Of a stretch of DNA of 64,000 nucleotides, positions 33,403 to 42,621 are shown one piece after another. The translations under genes and the position numbers were made by a program. The stretch is from Streptomyces lomondensis (GTDB lineage: Bacteria; Actinomycetota; Actinomycetes; Streptomycetales; Streptomycetaceae). The notes below the pieces were generated by a model that searched no databases, was not told the DNA's origin, and saw only the letters and a list, made by a program, of their open reading frames with translations. The DNA is taken from contig NZ_BMWC01000003.1 in the NCBI RefSeq assembly GCF_014651035.1, forward strand, positions 310,001 through 374,000. The letters run 5' to 3'. Within the stretch, counting starts at the first letter, position 1; each line of letters begins with the position of its first letter.

Positions 33403-35217
33403 TCAGACGTCCTGGCCGCTGCCGCCGCCCGTCGACACCCTGATGCCCTTGGCGATCTCGTCGAGGACGGACTCCTTCTGGTCGGCGTCGACGCCGAACC
33501 GGACGACGACCATCTGCCGCGCGTTCGCGGGGGAGGGGAACGCGAGCGACTCCACGATGCCGTCGGCGCCCTTGCTCGTGACGGCCTTCCAGCGGACCAG
33601 GTAGCCCTTCTGCCCGGCCACCGTCACCGCCTCGGAGGCCAGCACGTCATGGGAGGTGATCCCGCCGTAGGACTTGCCGCCGTAGGACTCCTCGGCGTTC
33701 GCCGCGATGTCCGCCTTCGCGATCTCCTCGGCGGTGTCGCCCCTGGTGCCGAGGGCCAGGGCCGGTGCCGAGTAGGCGCCGCCCTTGGTGCAGGTCGAGG
33801 AGGTGTCGCCGGGGCACTTGTAGGAGTCGTCGGACGTCACCTGCGCGCCGATCGTGAGCTGCTGGCCGTACCAGCCCTCGGGGATCGGCAGACTGATCCC
33901 GCTGACCGCGTCGGTCACCGAGCCGCTCCTGATCTTCGGAGGCTCGGACTGACCGGGCTGACCGGGCTGCGGGCTCTGCCCACCGGAACCACCGGATCCG
34001 CCGGAGCCACCGGATCCCCCGGATCCGCCAGTACCTCCCGACCCGCCCTGGCCCCCGGATCCGCCCGGCCCGCCGAACGGCCCGCCCTGGCCCCCGGGTC
34101 CGCCCGGCCCCTGCGAAGTGGCGGAGCCGCCGCCCGAGCCGCCGTTGTCGGTCAGCGCGTACACGCCGACACCGATACTGGCCAGGACGACGACGGCCGC
34201 CGCCACGGCTATCCCGACCCGCAGCCGCCGCCCCTTGCCGGCCGGAGGCGCGGCGGGGTAGGCCGGGTACCCGCCTGCCGGATACCCGGCGCCGGGCGGG
34301 TACCCAATGCCGGTTGCTTGCCCGGCGCCTGCCGGATAGCCAACGCCGGTTGCTTGCCCGGCGACTGCCGGATATCCGGCGCCGGCTGCGTGCCCGGCGG
34401 CTGCCGGGTGCCCGGCGCCATCGGGGTATCCGGGGACTCCCGGCTGTCCGGCACCGCCCGGATACCCGGAGGCTCCCGGCTGTCCGGCACCGATCGGATT
34501 CCCGGGGGTTCCCGGGGCGCCGGGGCCGGTCGGCTGCCCGGCGGCTCCCGGTTGGCCGGCAGCAACTGGATATCCGGGCGCTCCTGCCGCCCCGGCGCCG
34601 GTCGGCTGCTCGGCGGCAGCCGGATCCCCGGGGGTTCCCGGCTGCTCGGCACCGTCCCGTGCTGCCTCGGTGCCGGTCGGCTGTCCGGCTTCCGGCTGTG
34701 CGGAACTGGTCGGCTGCGCAGCGGTAGCGGGCTCCCCGGGGGTTCCCGGCTGCCTGGCACCGTCCGGTGCTGCCTCGGCGCCGGTCGGCTGTCCGGCTTC
34801 CGGCTGTACGGAACTGGTCGGCTGCTCGGCGGCAGCCGGATCCCCGGGGGTTCCCGAATGCCCGGCTCCCGGCTCCCCGGCGTCGGACGGCTGCTCAGCA
34901 TCACCTCGTGCCGCCCCGGCGTCGGACGGCTGCTCAGCGCCACCCCGTGCCGCCCCGACGTCGGGCGACTGCTCAGCAGCCCCGAACTGCCCCGCGGCCG
35001 CCGTACCCCCGGAGGGCGTCGTATCGCCCGGCGGTGTCCCGCCAGGGGTCGGATCCGCCTGTGGAACCTCCGCTGCCGGGGGTGCCCAGGTCGTGGGCGG
35101 CTGGGTCGGACGGATGCGGTCCGTCCAGGCCCTGCCGTCCCACCAGCGTTCCGTGGCGGGCCCGTCACTTGTCTGTCCGGGGTCGGGGTACCACCCGGGA
35201 GGCGTCTCCTGCGTCAT
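33403..35217 (-). CDS. DUF2510 membrane protein with long repeat linkers
   Basis: 604 aa, ATG start. The N-terminal PPGWYPDPGQ followed by ERWWDGRAWT is a DUF2510 domain (residues about 6-35). Residues about 45-330 are low-complexity Gly/Pro/Ala/Gln, including two 36-residue tandem repeats and collagen-like GAGxPG runs. One membrane segment (VGIAVAAAVVVLASIGVGVYAL) lies at about 340-365, then a Gly-Ser-rich spacer of GGSGG units, then a folded external domain of about 170 residues starting near IRSGSVTDAVSGISLPIPEGW. The topology implies a cytoplasmic DUF2510 part and an extracellular C-terminus. Function is unknown. Confidence 0.85.
   Translation of the reverse strand: MTQETPPGWYPDPGQTSDGPATERWWDGRAWTDRIRPTQPPTTWAPPAAEVPQADPTPGGTPPGDTTPSGGTAAAGQFGAAEQSPDVGAARGGAEQPSDAGAARGDAEQPSDAGEPGAGHSGTPGDPAAAEQPTSSVQPEAGQPTGAEAAPDGARQPGTPGEPATAAQPTSSAQPEAGQPTGTEAARDGAEQPGTPGDPAAAEQPTGAGAAGAPGYPVAAGQPGAAGQPTGPGAPGTPGNPIGAGQPGASGYPGGAGQPGVPGYPDGAGHPAAAGHAAGAGYPAVAGQATGVGYPAGAGQATGIGYPPGAGYPAGGYPAYPAAPPAGKGRRLRVGIAVAAAVVVLASIGVGVYALTDNGGSGGGSATSQGPGGPGGQGGPFGGPGGSGGQGGSGGTGGSGGSGGSGGSGGSGGQSPQPGQPGQSEPPKIRSGSVTDAVSGISLPIPEGWYGQQLTIGAQVTSDDSYKCPGDTSSTCTKGGAYSAPALALGTRGDTAEEIAKADIAANAEESYGGKSYGGITSHDVLASEAVTVAGQKGYLVRWKAVTSKGADGIVESLAFPSPANARQMVVVRFGVDADQKESVLDEIAKGIRVSTGGGSGQDV
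34633..34848 (-). repeat. two 108-bp tandem repeats inside the DUF2510 gene
   Basis: Units 34633-34740 and 34741-34848 each encode 36 residues around AEQPTSSVQPEAGQPTG with a few substitutions; a partial third unit begins at 34849. The period is a multiple of 3, so copy-number change would keep the reading frame. Confidence 0.8.
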
Positions 35218-35270
35218 GCCCCCACCGTATGAGGCCTCGGTGAAAGAGGCATGAGAGGAGCCGGAACCAG

Positions 35271-36425
35271 CTATTCCAGCAGCAGCCGGGTCGGCCGCCG
35301 AGAGGCCGGTGGCGGCAGCCGCAGACCGTCCCGGCCGGGGGTCACGGAGCCCAGCACGCTCGGATGCCGGGCCCCGGTGCTCGCCGGCTCCGTGCCCGGC
35401 AGGCCGTGCACCGTCAGGAACCCCAGCACCGCGAAGGCATAGGCCTCCTTCGCGTCCGCCGGCAGCCCCAGTTCGTCCGAGGCCCGGACCGGCACCCCGG
35501 GCAGCAGGCCCGAGAGCATCGACATCAGCACCGGATTGCGCGTCCCGCCACCCGAGGCGATCACCTCCGTCGCGCCCACCGACCGCACCGCGTCCGCCAC
35601 GGTCCTGGCCGTGAGCAGGGTCAGCGTGGCGACGACGTCCTCGGCGGGCAGGGTCCCGAACCCGGCCAGCGCGTCCCGCAGATGGTCGAGGTGGAACAGC
35701 TCCTTGCCCGTGGTCTTCGGCGCGGGCCGCGCGTAGTACGGCTCCCGGAGCAGCCGGTCCAGCAGCGGCCCGTGCACCCGCCCCCGCGCGGCCAGCGCCC
35801 CGTCCGTGTCGTAGGCCAGGGCGCCGCCGCTGAACCCCCGGGCCGCCGCGTCGATCAGCGCGCAGCCCGGCCCGGTGTCGAAGGCGGTCCCGTCGGGCGC
35901 GGTGAGGTTGGCGATCCCGCCGACGTTCAGAGCGACGGGCCGCCCCGGCCGGCCGCGCAGCCACAGCAGGTCGACCAGGCTGACCAGCGGGGCGCCCTGC
36001 CCGCCGGCGGCGATGTCACGCGCCCGGAAGTCGGCGACCACCGGCAGCCCGGTCGCCTCGGCGATCCAGGCCGGCTGCCCGAGCTGGAGCGTGCCGTGGA
36101 CCCGCCCCTCATCGACCCAGTGGTAGACGGTCTGCCCGTGTGAGGCGACCAACTCCGCCCGGCCCCCGCAGAGTTCGCGGTCGGCCCGGACGGCGGCAGC
36201 CGCGAAGGCCCGCCCGATCCGGGTGTCCAGCCGGCACACCTCGCCCGGCGTGGCGGTCCCCGGCGGCAGGGCGGCGGCCAGCGCCCGGCGCAGTGCGTCG
36301 TCGTACGGCTCGCTCACCATGCCGAGCGGTTTCAGCAGCAGGCTGTCGCCGTCGAGGTCCAGCTCGGCCGCCGCCGCGTCGATCGCGTCGTACGACGTGC
36401 CGGACATGAGACCGATCACCCGCAT
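35271..36425 (-). CDS. anmK: anhydro-N-acetylmuramic acid kinase
   Basis: 384 aa, ATG at 36425. AnmK opens and phosphorylates 1,6-anhydro-MurNAc from cell-wall turnover to give MurNAc-6-phosphate in the cytoplasm. Family motifs are VIGLMSGTSYDAID at the start, LVASHGQTVYHW, VALNVGGIANLT, AFDTGPGCALIDA, and EVIASGGGTRNPVLM. Length is normal. It lies 18 bp after the MHS carrier gene on the same strand, so the two may be co-transcribed. A 14-bp tandem duplication covers its start codon and gives an out-of-frame extra ATG upstream. Confidence 0.93.
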   Translation of the reverse strand: MRVIGLMSGTSYDAIDAAAAELDLDGDSLLLKPLGMVSEPYDDALRRALAAALPPGTATPGEVCRLDTRIGRAFAAAAVRADRELCGGRAELVASHGQTVYHWVDEGRVHGTLQLGQPAWIAEATGLPVVADFRARDIAAGGQGAPLVSLVDLLWLRGRPGRPVALNVGGIANLTAPDGTAFDTGPGCALIDAAARGFSGGALAYDTDGALAARGRVHGPLLDRLLREPYYARPAPKTTGKELFHLDHLRDALAGFGTLPAEDVVATLTLLTARTVADAVRSVGATEVIASGGGTRNPVLMSMLSGLLPGVPVRASDELGLPADAKEAYAFAVLGFLTVHGLPGTEPASTGARHPSVLGSVTPGRDGLRLPPPASRRPTRLLLE

Positions 36426-36441
36426 CCGATCACCCGCATCC
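36414..36441 (-). repeat. 14-bp tandem duplication at the anmK start
   Basis: GATCACCCGCATCC occurs at 36414-36427 and 36428-36441. On the coding strand it duplicates the ATG and first three codons; because 14 is not a multiple of 3, the upstream ATG (36439) reads only seven codons before a stop. Confidence 0.8.
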
Positions 36442-36443
36442 GT

Positions 36444-37739
36444 TCAACCAGCCCTCTCCTCAGCCGCGTTCGTCACACGGACCCGCCGTCCGGACAGCAG
36501 CGCGACCGCGCTCACCGCGCACGCCCCCGCCGCGTAGTACGCCGGGATGTCCACGCTCCCCGTCCGCTCGATCGTCTCCGTGATGACGATCCCGGCGCAC
36601 CCCGAGAACACCGCGTTGGACAGCGCGTAGGCGAGCCCCAGGCCCGTGCAGCGCACCCGCGTCGGGAACATCTCCGACAGCATCGCCGGACCCGGCCCCG
36701 CCATCAGCCCCACCACCGCGCCCGCGCCGAGAACCGCCACATCCTTCACGGTGTTCGAAACGCCGGGTGCCTGAAGAAGGTTGAGCAGCGGCACCGCGAG
36801 GACCACGACCAGCACCGCCCCCGTCAGCATCACCGCCCGCCGCCCGAGCCGGTCGCTGAGCAGCCCGGCCGGGACGATCGTGACCGCGAACCCCAGATTG
36901 GCCAGCACGGTGGCGACCAGCGCCTGCTGGAAGGTCGCGCCCAGCGAGTTCTGCAGATACGACGGCAGCACGACGAGGAACGTGTAACCGGCCGCCGCCC
37001 AGCCCATGATCCGCCCGGCGCCCAGCGCGATCGCCCGCGCGACCTCGCGCCGGGGCGGAGTCTCCCGCGACCGCTCCGCCTCGAACGCCGGCGTCTCGTC
37101 CAGCCGCAGCCTCAGCCACAACGCCCCCAGCCCCAGCGGCAACGTCAGCAGGAACGGCAGCCGCCACCCCCACGCGCCCAACTGCTCCTCCGCCAATACC
37201 GTGGCGAGCAGCGCCGCCACCCCCGCACCGGCCAGCAGCCCCAGCGCCACCGTGAACGACTGCAACGACCCGTACAGCCCCCGCCGGCCGGGCGGCGCGA
37301 ACTCCGTCATCACCGACACCGCGCCGCCGAACTCCCCGCCCGCCGACAGCCCTTGCAGCACCCGCAGGAACGTGAGCAGCCAGGGCGCCAGGGCACCCGC
37401 CTGCGCGTACGTGGGCAGCACGCCGATGAGTGTCGTCGCGACCGTCATCAGCGTGATCACCAGGACCAGCACCGGACGCCGCCCGATCCGATCGCCGAGT
37501 CGGCCGAAAAGCGCCGCCCCGACGGGACGGAAGAAGAACGCGAGCGCGAACGACGCGTACGTCTTCACCAGCCCCTCGATCTCGCTGCCGCCCTCCGGTG
37601 TGAAGAACCGCGCCGCGATGATCGTCGCGAAGTAGCCGTAGACGCCGAACTCGTACCACTCGATGAGATTGCCCACCGACCCCGCGACCAGCGCCCGCCG
37701 GTCCGGCCGCGTCTCCCGGTCGTGGTGAATGGCCGTCAC
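36444..37739 (-). CDS. MFS transporter, metabolite:H+ symporter type
   Basis: 431 aa with the GTG at 37739; this start sits immediately next to GGGGAG, so the ribosome site is unusual. About twelve membrane segments. LVAGSVGNLIEWYEFGVYGY and GRLGDRIGRRPVLVLVI are MHS-family marks, as is LRVLQGLSAGGEFGGAV. It resembles carriers for alpha-ketoglutarate, citrate or betaine-like solutes. It lies upstream of anmK on the same strand, but import of a wall fragment by this family is not established. An ATT at 37730 is the only other start well placed after GGAGGTGA. Confidence 0.85.
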   Translation of the reverse strand: MTAIHHDRETRPDRRALVAGSVGNLIEWYEFGVYGYFATIIAARFFTPEGGSEIEGLVKTYASFALAFFFRPVGAALFGRLGDRIGRRPVLVLVITLMTVATTLIGVLPTYAQAGALAPWLLTFLRVLQGLSAGGEFGGAVSVMTEFAPPGRRGLYGSLQSFTVALGLLAGAGVAALLATVLAEEQLGAWGWRLPFLLTLPLGLGALWLRLRLDETPAFEAERSRETPPRREVARAIALGAGRIMGWAAAGYTFLVVLPSYLQNSLGATFQQALVATVLANLGFAVTIVPAGLLSDRLGRRAVMLTGAVLVVVLAVPLLNLLQAPGVSNTVKDVAVLGAGAVVGLMAGPGPAMLSEMFPTRVRCTGLGLAYALSNAVFSGCAGIVITETIERTGSVDIPAYYAAGACAVSAVALLSGRRVRVTNAAEERAG

Positions 37740-37919
37740 CTCCCCTGCAATTGCACGCCGTTGACCCGAAGTCGGCTGGTGACGGGCCGGACGCGTCGTC
37801 CGGCCGCACCCGGTGTCACCCGTCACGGCAACAGGTGCCCCGACCCTCCTCCACTCAGGCAATCGGAGGGCTACGCTCGACGTCTGTACGTCGTTCGGGC
37901 GACTTGGGGAGGTAGCGGG

Positions 37920-40604
37920 ATGACGGAGGTACGGCCCACGGCCGCCGCCTCGGCTCCCCTGTGGGAGCGCGACGAGGAGATCGCCGCCGTCACACGGGCG
38001 GTCGACAGCCTGTGCGCGGACCGCTCCTCGTCCGGCGGACTGCTCGTCTTCCGCGGCGAGGCCGGACTCGGCAAGACCGCGCTGCTGGCCGAAACCCGCC
38101 GCATCGCCGAGGCACGCGGCTGCACGGTCTGGTCGGCCCGCGGCGGCGAGACCCTCCGGTCCGTTCCCTTCAACGTCGTACGGCAGTTACTGCAACCGGC
38201 GCTCGTGTCGATGCTGCCCGAGGAGGCCCGGGAGTACCTCGGCGACTGGTACGACATCGCCGGCCCCGCCCTCGGCATCGCGGACCCCGGAGACCGCCAG
38301 GCCGACCCGCAGGGCGTGTGCGACGGCCTGGTCGCCGCCGTGCGCCGGCTCGCCCGCCGGGACTGGCCGCTGGTGCTGCTGATCGACGACGCCCACTGGG
38401 CCGACCAGGAGACCCTGCGCTGGCTCGCCTCCTTCGCCGAGCGCCTCGACGAGATGTCCGTCCTGGTCGTCGTCGCCCGCCGCCCGGGCGAGGTCTCCGG
38501 CGCGAGCGCCCGCCACCTCGACACCGTCGCCGCCGCCGCGGACGGCTCCGTCACGACCCTGAGCGCCCTCACCCCGGAGGCGACGGCCGGACTCACCCGC
38601 GCCACGCTCGGCAAGCACGCCGACGCCGCGTTCTGCCGCGAGGTCTGGGCCGTCACCGCCGGCAACCCCTACGAGACCGTCGAACTCCTCGCCAAGGTGC
38701 GGGACAGCGAAGTCGAACCGGTCGAGGCCCGGGCCGGGGAACTGCGCGAGCTGAACCGCTCGGCCCGCGGCGGCGGCCTCGTCGCCCGCCTGGAGGAACT
38801 CGGCATCGACGCCACCAGGTTCGCCTGGGCCGCCGCCATCCTCGGCACCGGCATCTCCATCGACCTCGTCGCCAAGCTCGCCACCCTGAAGCCCGACGAG
38901 GCCCGCCGCTGCGCCGAACTGCTGCGCACCGCCCGCATCCTCACCGCACCCGACCCGGCGGCCGGCCGCCGCGCCGACGGCGACCTGGAGTTCGTCCACC
39001 CGCTGATCGCCACCGCCGTCTACAACTCCATCCCGGACGCCCTGCGCACCGCCATGCACGGCATAGCCGCCCGGATCGTCACCGACGAGGGGCACGGCGC
39101 CGCGGCCGCCGCCCGCCACCTCCTGGAGGTCCACCCGGACGACGACGAGGAACTCGTCGGGCAACTGCGCGAGGCCGCCCGCGAGCACCTCGCCGTCGGC
39201 GCCCCCGACGCCGCGCGCCGCTGCCTGGAGCGCGCCCTGAAGGAACCGCCCCGGCCCGAGTCCCACCCGCATGTGCTGTACGAGCTGGCCGAGGCCACCT
39301 TCCTCACCGCGCCCGCCCGCACCATCAGCCATCTGCGGTCCGCGCTCGGCATGCCCGGACTCGGCGGCGAGAAGCGGGTGGACGCCGTCTTCCGGCTCTC
39401 CCAGGCGCTGCTCCACAACGACCAGCTGGAGGAGGCCGTCCGCACGGTCGAGGCGGAGGCCGCCCGGCTCGGGCCCGGGCCCGCCCGGATGCGGCTCCAG
39501 GCCGTGCACTTCATGTGGGAGGGCATCCACGCCGGCGAGGCCACCTCGCCCGACCGCTCCCGGCGGCTCGCCGAACTCGCGAGCACCTGCACCGGCCGGG
39601 ACAACTCCGAACGCGCCCTGCTCATCCTGCGCGGCTTCGACGCCCTGATGCACGGCGACAACGCCGAGGTGGTCGCCGAGCTGTGCGACCGCGCCCGCGT
39701 CAACGGCCGCCTGGCCCCGGGGCTCGGCTGGACCGACACCGAGTGGGGCATCGAACTGCTGCTGATGCTGGCCAACGCGTACGCCTTCACCGACCGCCTC
39801 GACCGCGCCGAGACCCTCTACAACGAAGCCCTGCGCGCCTACGAGTCGGCCGGCTGGAGCGGCGGCCACCTCGCCCTGGCCCACGCCTACGTGGGGCTCG
39901 GCCACCGCAGGCGGGGCCGTCTGAAGGAGGCCGAGGCGTCCCTGCGCGAGTCGCTGCGCCTCGCCGAGCGCGTCGGCCGCGGCCTGCCGCTGTACTGGTC
40001 CGCGACCTGCAACCTCGTCGACACGCTGCTCGCCCGCGGCCACGTCCAGGAGGCGTGGGACGTCGCCGAACACCACGGCTTCGCTCCGCCCTACCCCTCC
40101 ACCATCGTCCTGCCGGACCCGCGCTCGGTACGCGGCCGGCTGCTGCTGGCCGTCGGCCGCACCAAGGACGGCGTCAACGAACTGGAGGCCGCCGAGAAGG
40201 CGGCGGCGGCCCGCGGCCACCACAACCCGGTGCTCGTCCCCTGGGCGGCCGACCTCGCCCGCGCCCTCGCCACCGAGGACCCGGCCCGCGCCGCCCGGCT
40301 CGCCGTCGACGTCCGCCGCCAGGCCGAGCGCTTCGGCACGGACACCGCCATAGGAGAGGCCTTGCGCTGCGCCGCCGCCCTGGAGACGGGCCAGCGCGCG
40401 GTACGGCTCGCCGGCCAGGCCGTCGCCTACCTGGAGGCCTCGCCCTGCCAGTACGAGCACGCGGCGGCCCGCATCGAGTACGGCATCGCCGCCCGCTCGG
40501 TGACCGACCTCCGGCGCGGCCTGGACCTGGCGGTCTCGTGCGGCGCGGACGGCCTGGCGGCGCGGGCCCGCGCGGAACTGGAGGCGGGTTTCGGGCCGCG
40601 CTGA
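37920..40604 (+). CDS. LAL-like large ATPase lacking the LuxR HTH, with a TTA codon
   Basis: 894 aa, ATG after GGGGAGG. Walker A is GEAGLGKTALL (about 46-56) and Walker B is LVLLIDDAHWAD (about 151-162), followed by a long helical, TPR-like region. This is the architecture of LuxR-type LAL regulators, but the protein ends at ELEAGFGPR without a C-terminal LuxR HTH, so it is either a truncated or signalling-only member. The codon at 38187-38189 is TTA (Leu90), which makes translation dependent on the bldA tRNA and so on development. It converges with the SDR gene, 39 bp apart. Confidence 0.85.
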   Translation: MTEVRPTAAASAPLWERDEEIAAVTRAVDSLCADRSSSGGLLVFRGEAGLGKTALLAETRRIAEARGCTVWSARGGETLRSVPFNVVRQLLQPALVSMLPEEAREYLGDWYDIAGPALGIADPGDRQADPQGVCDGLVAAVRRLARRDWPLVLLIDDAHWADQETLRWLASFAERLDEMSVLVVVARRPGEVSGASARHLDTVAAAADGSVTTLSALTPEATAGLTRATLGKHADAAFCREVWAVTAGNPYETVELLAKVRDSEVEPVEARAGELRELNRSARGGGLVARLEELGIDATRFAWAAAILGTGISIDLVAKLATLKPDEARRCAELLRTARILTAPDPAAGRRADGDLEFVHPLIATAVYNSIPDALRTAMHGIAARIVTDEGHGAAAAARHLLEVHPDDDEELVGQLREAAREHLAVGAPDAARRCLERALKEPPRPESHPHVLYELAEATFLTAPARTISHLRSALGMPGLGGEKRVDAVFRLSQALLHNDQLEEAVRTVEAEAARLGPGPARMRLQAVHFMWEGIHAGEATSPDRSRRLAELASTCTGRDNSERALLILRGFDALMHGDNAEVVAELCDRARVNGRLAPGLGWTDTEWGIELLLMLANAYAFTDRLDRAETLYNEALRAYESAGWSGGHLALAHAYVGLGHRRRGRLKEAEASLRESLRLAERVGRGLPLYWSATCNLVDTLLARGHVQEAWDVAEHHGFAPPYPSTIVLPDPRSVRGRLLLAVGRTKDGVNELEAAEKAAAARGHHNPVLVPWAADLARALATEDPARAARLAVDVRRQAERFGTDTAIGEALRCAAALETGQRAVRLAGQAVAYLEASPCQYEHAAARIEYGIAARSVTDLRRGLDLAVSCGADGLAARARAELEAGFGPR

Positions 40605-40632
40605 GCCTGGAGCGGGCGCCGGGCCGCGCTGA
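40592..40632 (+). repeat. 28-bp-spaced repeat of a stop-codon region
   Basis: CGGGCCGCGCTGA is present at 40592-40604, where it ends the ATPase gene, and again at 40620-40632. It looks like a short local duplication in the intergenic space. Confidence 0.6.
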
Positions 40633-40643
40633 ACCGGGGCGGG

Positions 40644-41435
40644 TCAGACCTGCACGAGCTGATCGGTCACCGCCGCCAGCCGGGCCCGCACACCCGGGTC
40701 GTACGCCGCCTCATGGGCCCGCGCCGGACTCGTCCCGTCGAAGTACCGGCCGCTGCCCAGATCCCGCGTGGCCAGGGCCAGCACGCCGGCCGCCCCGTCG
40801 GCGACCGTGCTCCACGGCGTGACGTCCGCCTCGCGGACCATTCCCGTGTCCATGTAGGTCGCCGGGTGCAGCACGTTCACCGAGACACCCGTGCCGTCCA
40901 GCTCCTCGGCGAGCGCGAAGGTGTGCGCGGCGAGCGCGAACTTGCTGCGGCAGTACGCCGAGACGCCGCTGTAGCCGCGGGCGAACTCGGGGTCTTCGAA
41001 GGAGAGGGGTTCCTGACCGGCCGAGCCGACGTTGACGATCCGGGCCGGCGCGTTCGCCCGCAGCACCGGCAGCAGGGCCCGGGTCAGCACGACCGGCGCC
41101 AGGTAGTTGACCGCGAGCCGCAGCTCGTGCCCGTCGGCGCTCAGCTCACGGCCCTCCCCGGGCGCCCCGAAGCCCACACCCGCGTTGTTGACCAGCACGT
41201 CCAGCTCGGGATGCGCGTCGGCGACATGCCCGGCCAGCTCCCGCACCTGCGCCAGCGACGCCAGATCGGCGACGAACGCCTCGGCGTCCCCCTCGGTGCG
41301 CAGCTCTTCGGCCAGCCGCTCGGTGCGGCCCGCGTCCCGGCCGTGGACGAGGACGACATGGCCGGAGCGGACGAGCTCGAAGGCGACGTACCGGCCGAGA
41401 CCCGAGGTGGCACCGGTGATCAGGATGGTGGACAT
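40644..41435 (-). CDS. SDR-family oxidoreductase
   Basis: 263 aa, ATG start. The NAD(P)-binding motif is TILITGATSGLGRYVAFEL (TGxxxGxG), NNAGVG is present at about 85, and the catalytic Ser and YxxxK are in NVGSAGQEP and SAYCRSKFAL. The group resembles retinol-dehydrogenase-like SDRs, but the substrate is unknown. It lies 64 bp after the pcaL stop on the same strand and could be read from the pca operon. Confidence 0.87.
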   Translation of the reverse strand: MSTILITGATSGLGRYVAFELVRSGHVVLVHGRDAGRTERLAEELRTEGDAEAFVADLASLAQVRELAGHVADAHPELDVLVNNAGVGFGAPGEGRELSADGHELRLAVNYLAPVVLTRALLPVLRANAPARIVNVGSAGQEPLSFEDPEFARGYSGVSAYCRSKFALAAHTFALAEELDGTGVSVNVLHPATYMDTGMVREADVTPWSTVADGAAGVLALATRDLGSGRYFDGTSPARAHEAAYDPGVRARLAAVTDQLVQV

Positions 41436-41499
41436 GCCCCCACCGTAGGCACGCCGTGTGCGCCCGAGCGAGCCACCGCCGGGGCTACGACCGGCAGGG

Positions 41500-42621
41500 T
41501 CACCCTGCGGTTCCGTCCTCCTCGGCCAGCACCCGCTGGGCCGTCGCGAACGCCGAGTTCGCCGCCGGCACCCCGCAGTACACCGCCGTCTGGAGCAGCA
41601 CCGCGCCGATCTCCTCCGGGGTGAGCCCGCCCCGGCGGGCCGCCCGGACGTGCATGGCCAGCTCGTCGTAGTGGCCGTGCGCCACCAGCGCGGTGAGGGT
41701 GATCATGCTGCGCTCGCGGCGCGACAGCGTCGGGTCGGTCCAGATCTCGCCCCAGGCGTAGCGCGAGATGAAGTCCTGGAAGCGGGCCGTGAAGGGCGTC
41801 TGCCGGGCCTGGGCCCGGTCGACGTGCGCGTCGCCGAGCACCTCGCGCCGCACCTCCATCCCGCGCCCGGCGGGCCCGCCGAGGTGGGCGCGCAGCGCGG
41901 TCAGCACCGCCTCGGGGCACTGCGCGGGCGCCAGGTGCGAGGCGCCGGGGATCTCGACGAGCGCCGCGCCCGGCACCGCGTCGGCGATCTCCCGCAGATG
42001 CGCGGGCGGCGTCGCCGGATCGTCGCGGCCGGCGACCAGCAGGGTCGGCACGGCTATCCCGGCCAGCCGGTCCCGCAGATCGAACGCGGCGAGCGCGTCA
42101 CAGCAGGCGGCGTACGCCTCCGGGTCGGCGCGGCGGTGGTCGTCCACCAGCTCCGGCACGGTGAACCCGGACGTGAACCAGCGGGCGTCGGCGTTCTCGG
42201 CCAGCTCGGCCAGCCCCTCCCGCCGCACCAGCGCGGCCCGCTCCTGCCACGGCCCGGCCCCGTTGAAGTGCGCCGACGAGCAGATCACGGCCAGCGAGGA
42301 CAGCCGCTGCGGATGGTGCACCGCCAGATGCAGCCCCACGGCCCCGCCCAGCGACACCCCGGCGTACGCGAACCGCTCGATCCCGAGCGAGTCGGCCAGC
42401 GCCAGCACCAGCCCGGCGAGGTCACCGACCGTCGCCCCGGCCGCGATGAGGCCGGCCGCCGAACCCCCGTGCCCCGGCAGGTCCCAGCGCACCACCCGGT
42501 GCGTGATCGACAGCTCGGGCGCCACCTTGTCCCACAGGGCGTACGACGTGCCGAGGGAGGGGCCGAGCAGCAGGGGCGGCGCGGTGGCGGATCCTTCGGC
42601 ACGGTGGTTCAGGAGTGTCAA
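41500..42621 (-). CDS. pcaL: fused beta-ketoadipate enol-lactonase / 4-carboxymuconolactone decarboxylase
   Basis: 373 aa; the start is TTG at 42621, overlapping the pcaB stop. Residues about 1-250 are an alpha/beta hydrolase (GVSLGGAVGLHLA, with catalytic His in GASHLAPAQ), which is the PcaD enol-lactonase. Residues about 260-373 are the PcaC decarboxylase fold (RYAWGEIWTDPTLSRRERSM, HVRAARRGGLTPEEIG). The two steps convert 4-carboxymuconolactone to beta-ketoadipate. Fused PcaL is typical of actinobacteria. It is the last pca gene before the SDR. Confidence 0.93.
   Translation of the reverse strand: MTLLNHRAEGSATAPPLLLGPSLGTSYALWDKVAPELSITHRVVRWDLPGHGGSAAGLIAAGATVGDLAGLVLALADSLGIERFAYAGVSLGGAVGLHLAVHHPQRLSSLAVICSSAHFNGAGPWQERAALVRREGLAELAENADARWFTSGFTVPELVDDHRRADPEAYAACCDALAAFDLRDRLAGIAVPTLLVAGRDDPATPPAHLREIADAVPGAALVEIPGASHLAPAQCPEAVLTALRAHLGGPAGRGMEVRREVLGDAHVDRAQARQTPFTARFQDFISRYAWGEIWTDPTLSRRERSMITLTALVAHGHYDELAMHVRAARRGGLTPEEIGAVLLQTAVYCGVPAANSAFATAQRVLAEEDGTAG

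Noticed and set aside
33970..34990. Repeat-rich region that could be mistaken for a CRISPR or integron array
   Set aside because: The repeats are codon-phased, degenerate and encode Gly/Pro-rich linkers of the DUF2510 protein; no spacers are seen.
38187..40460. 757-aa open frame on the minus strand
   Set aside because: Antisense shadow of the LAL-like ATPase gene, with repeated Gly/Val/Asp composition.
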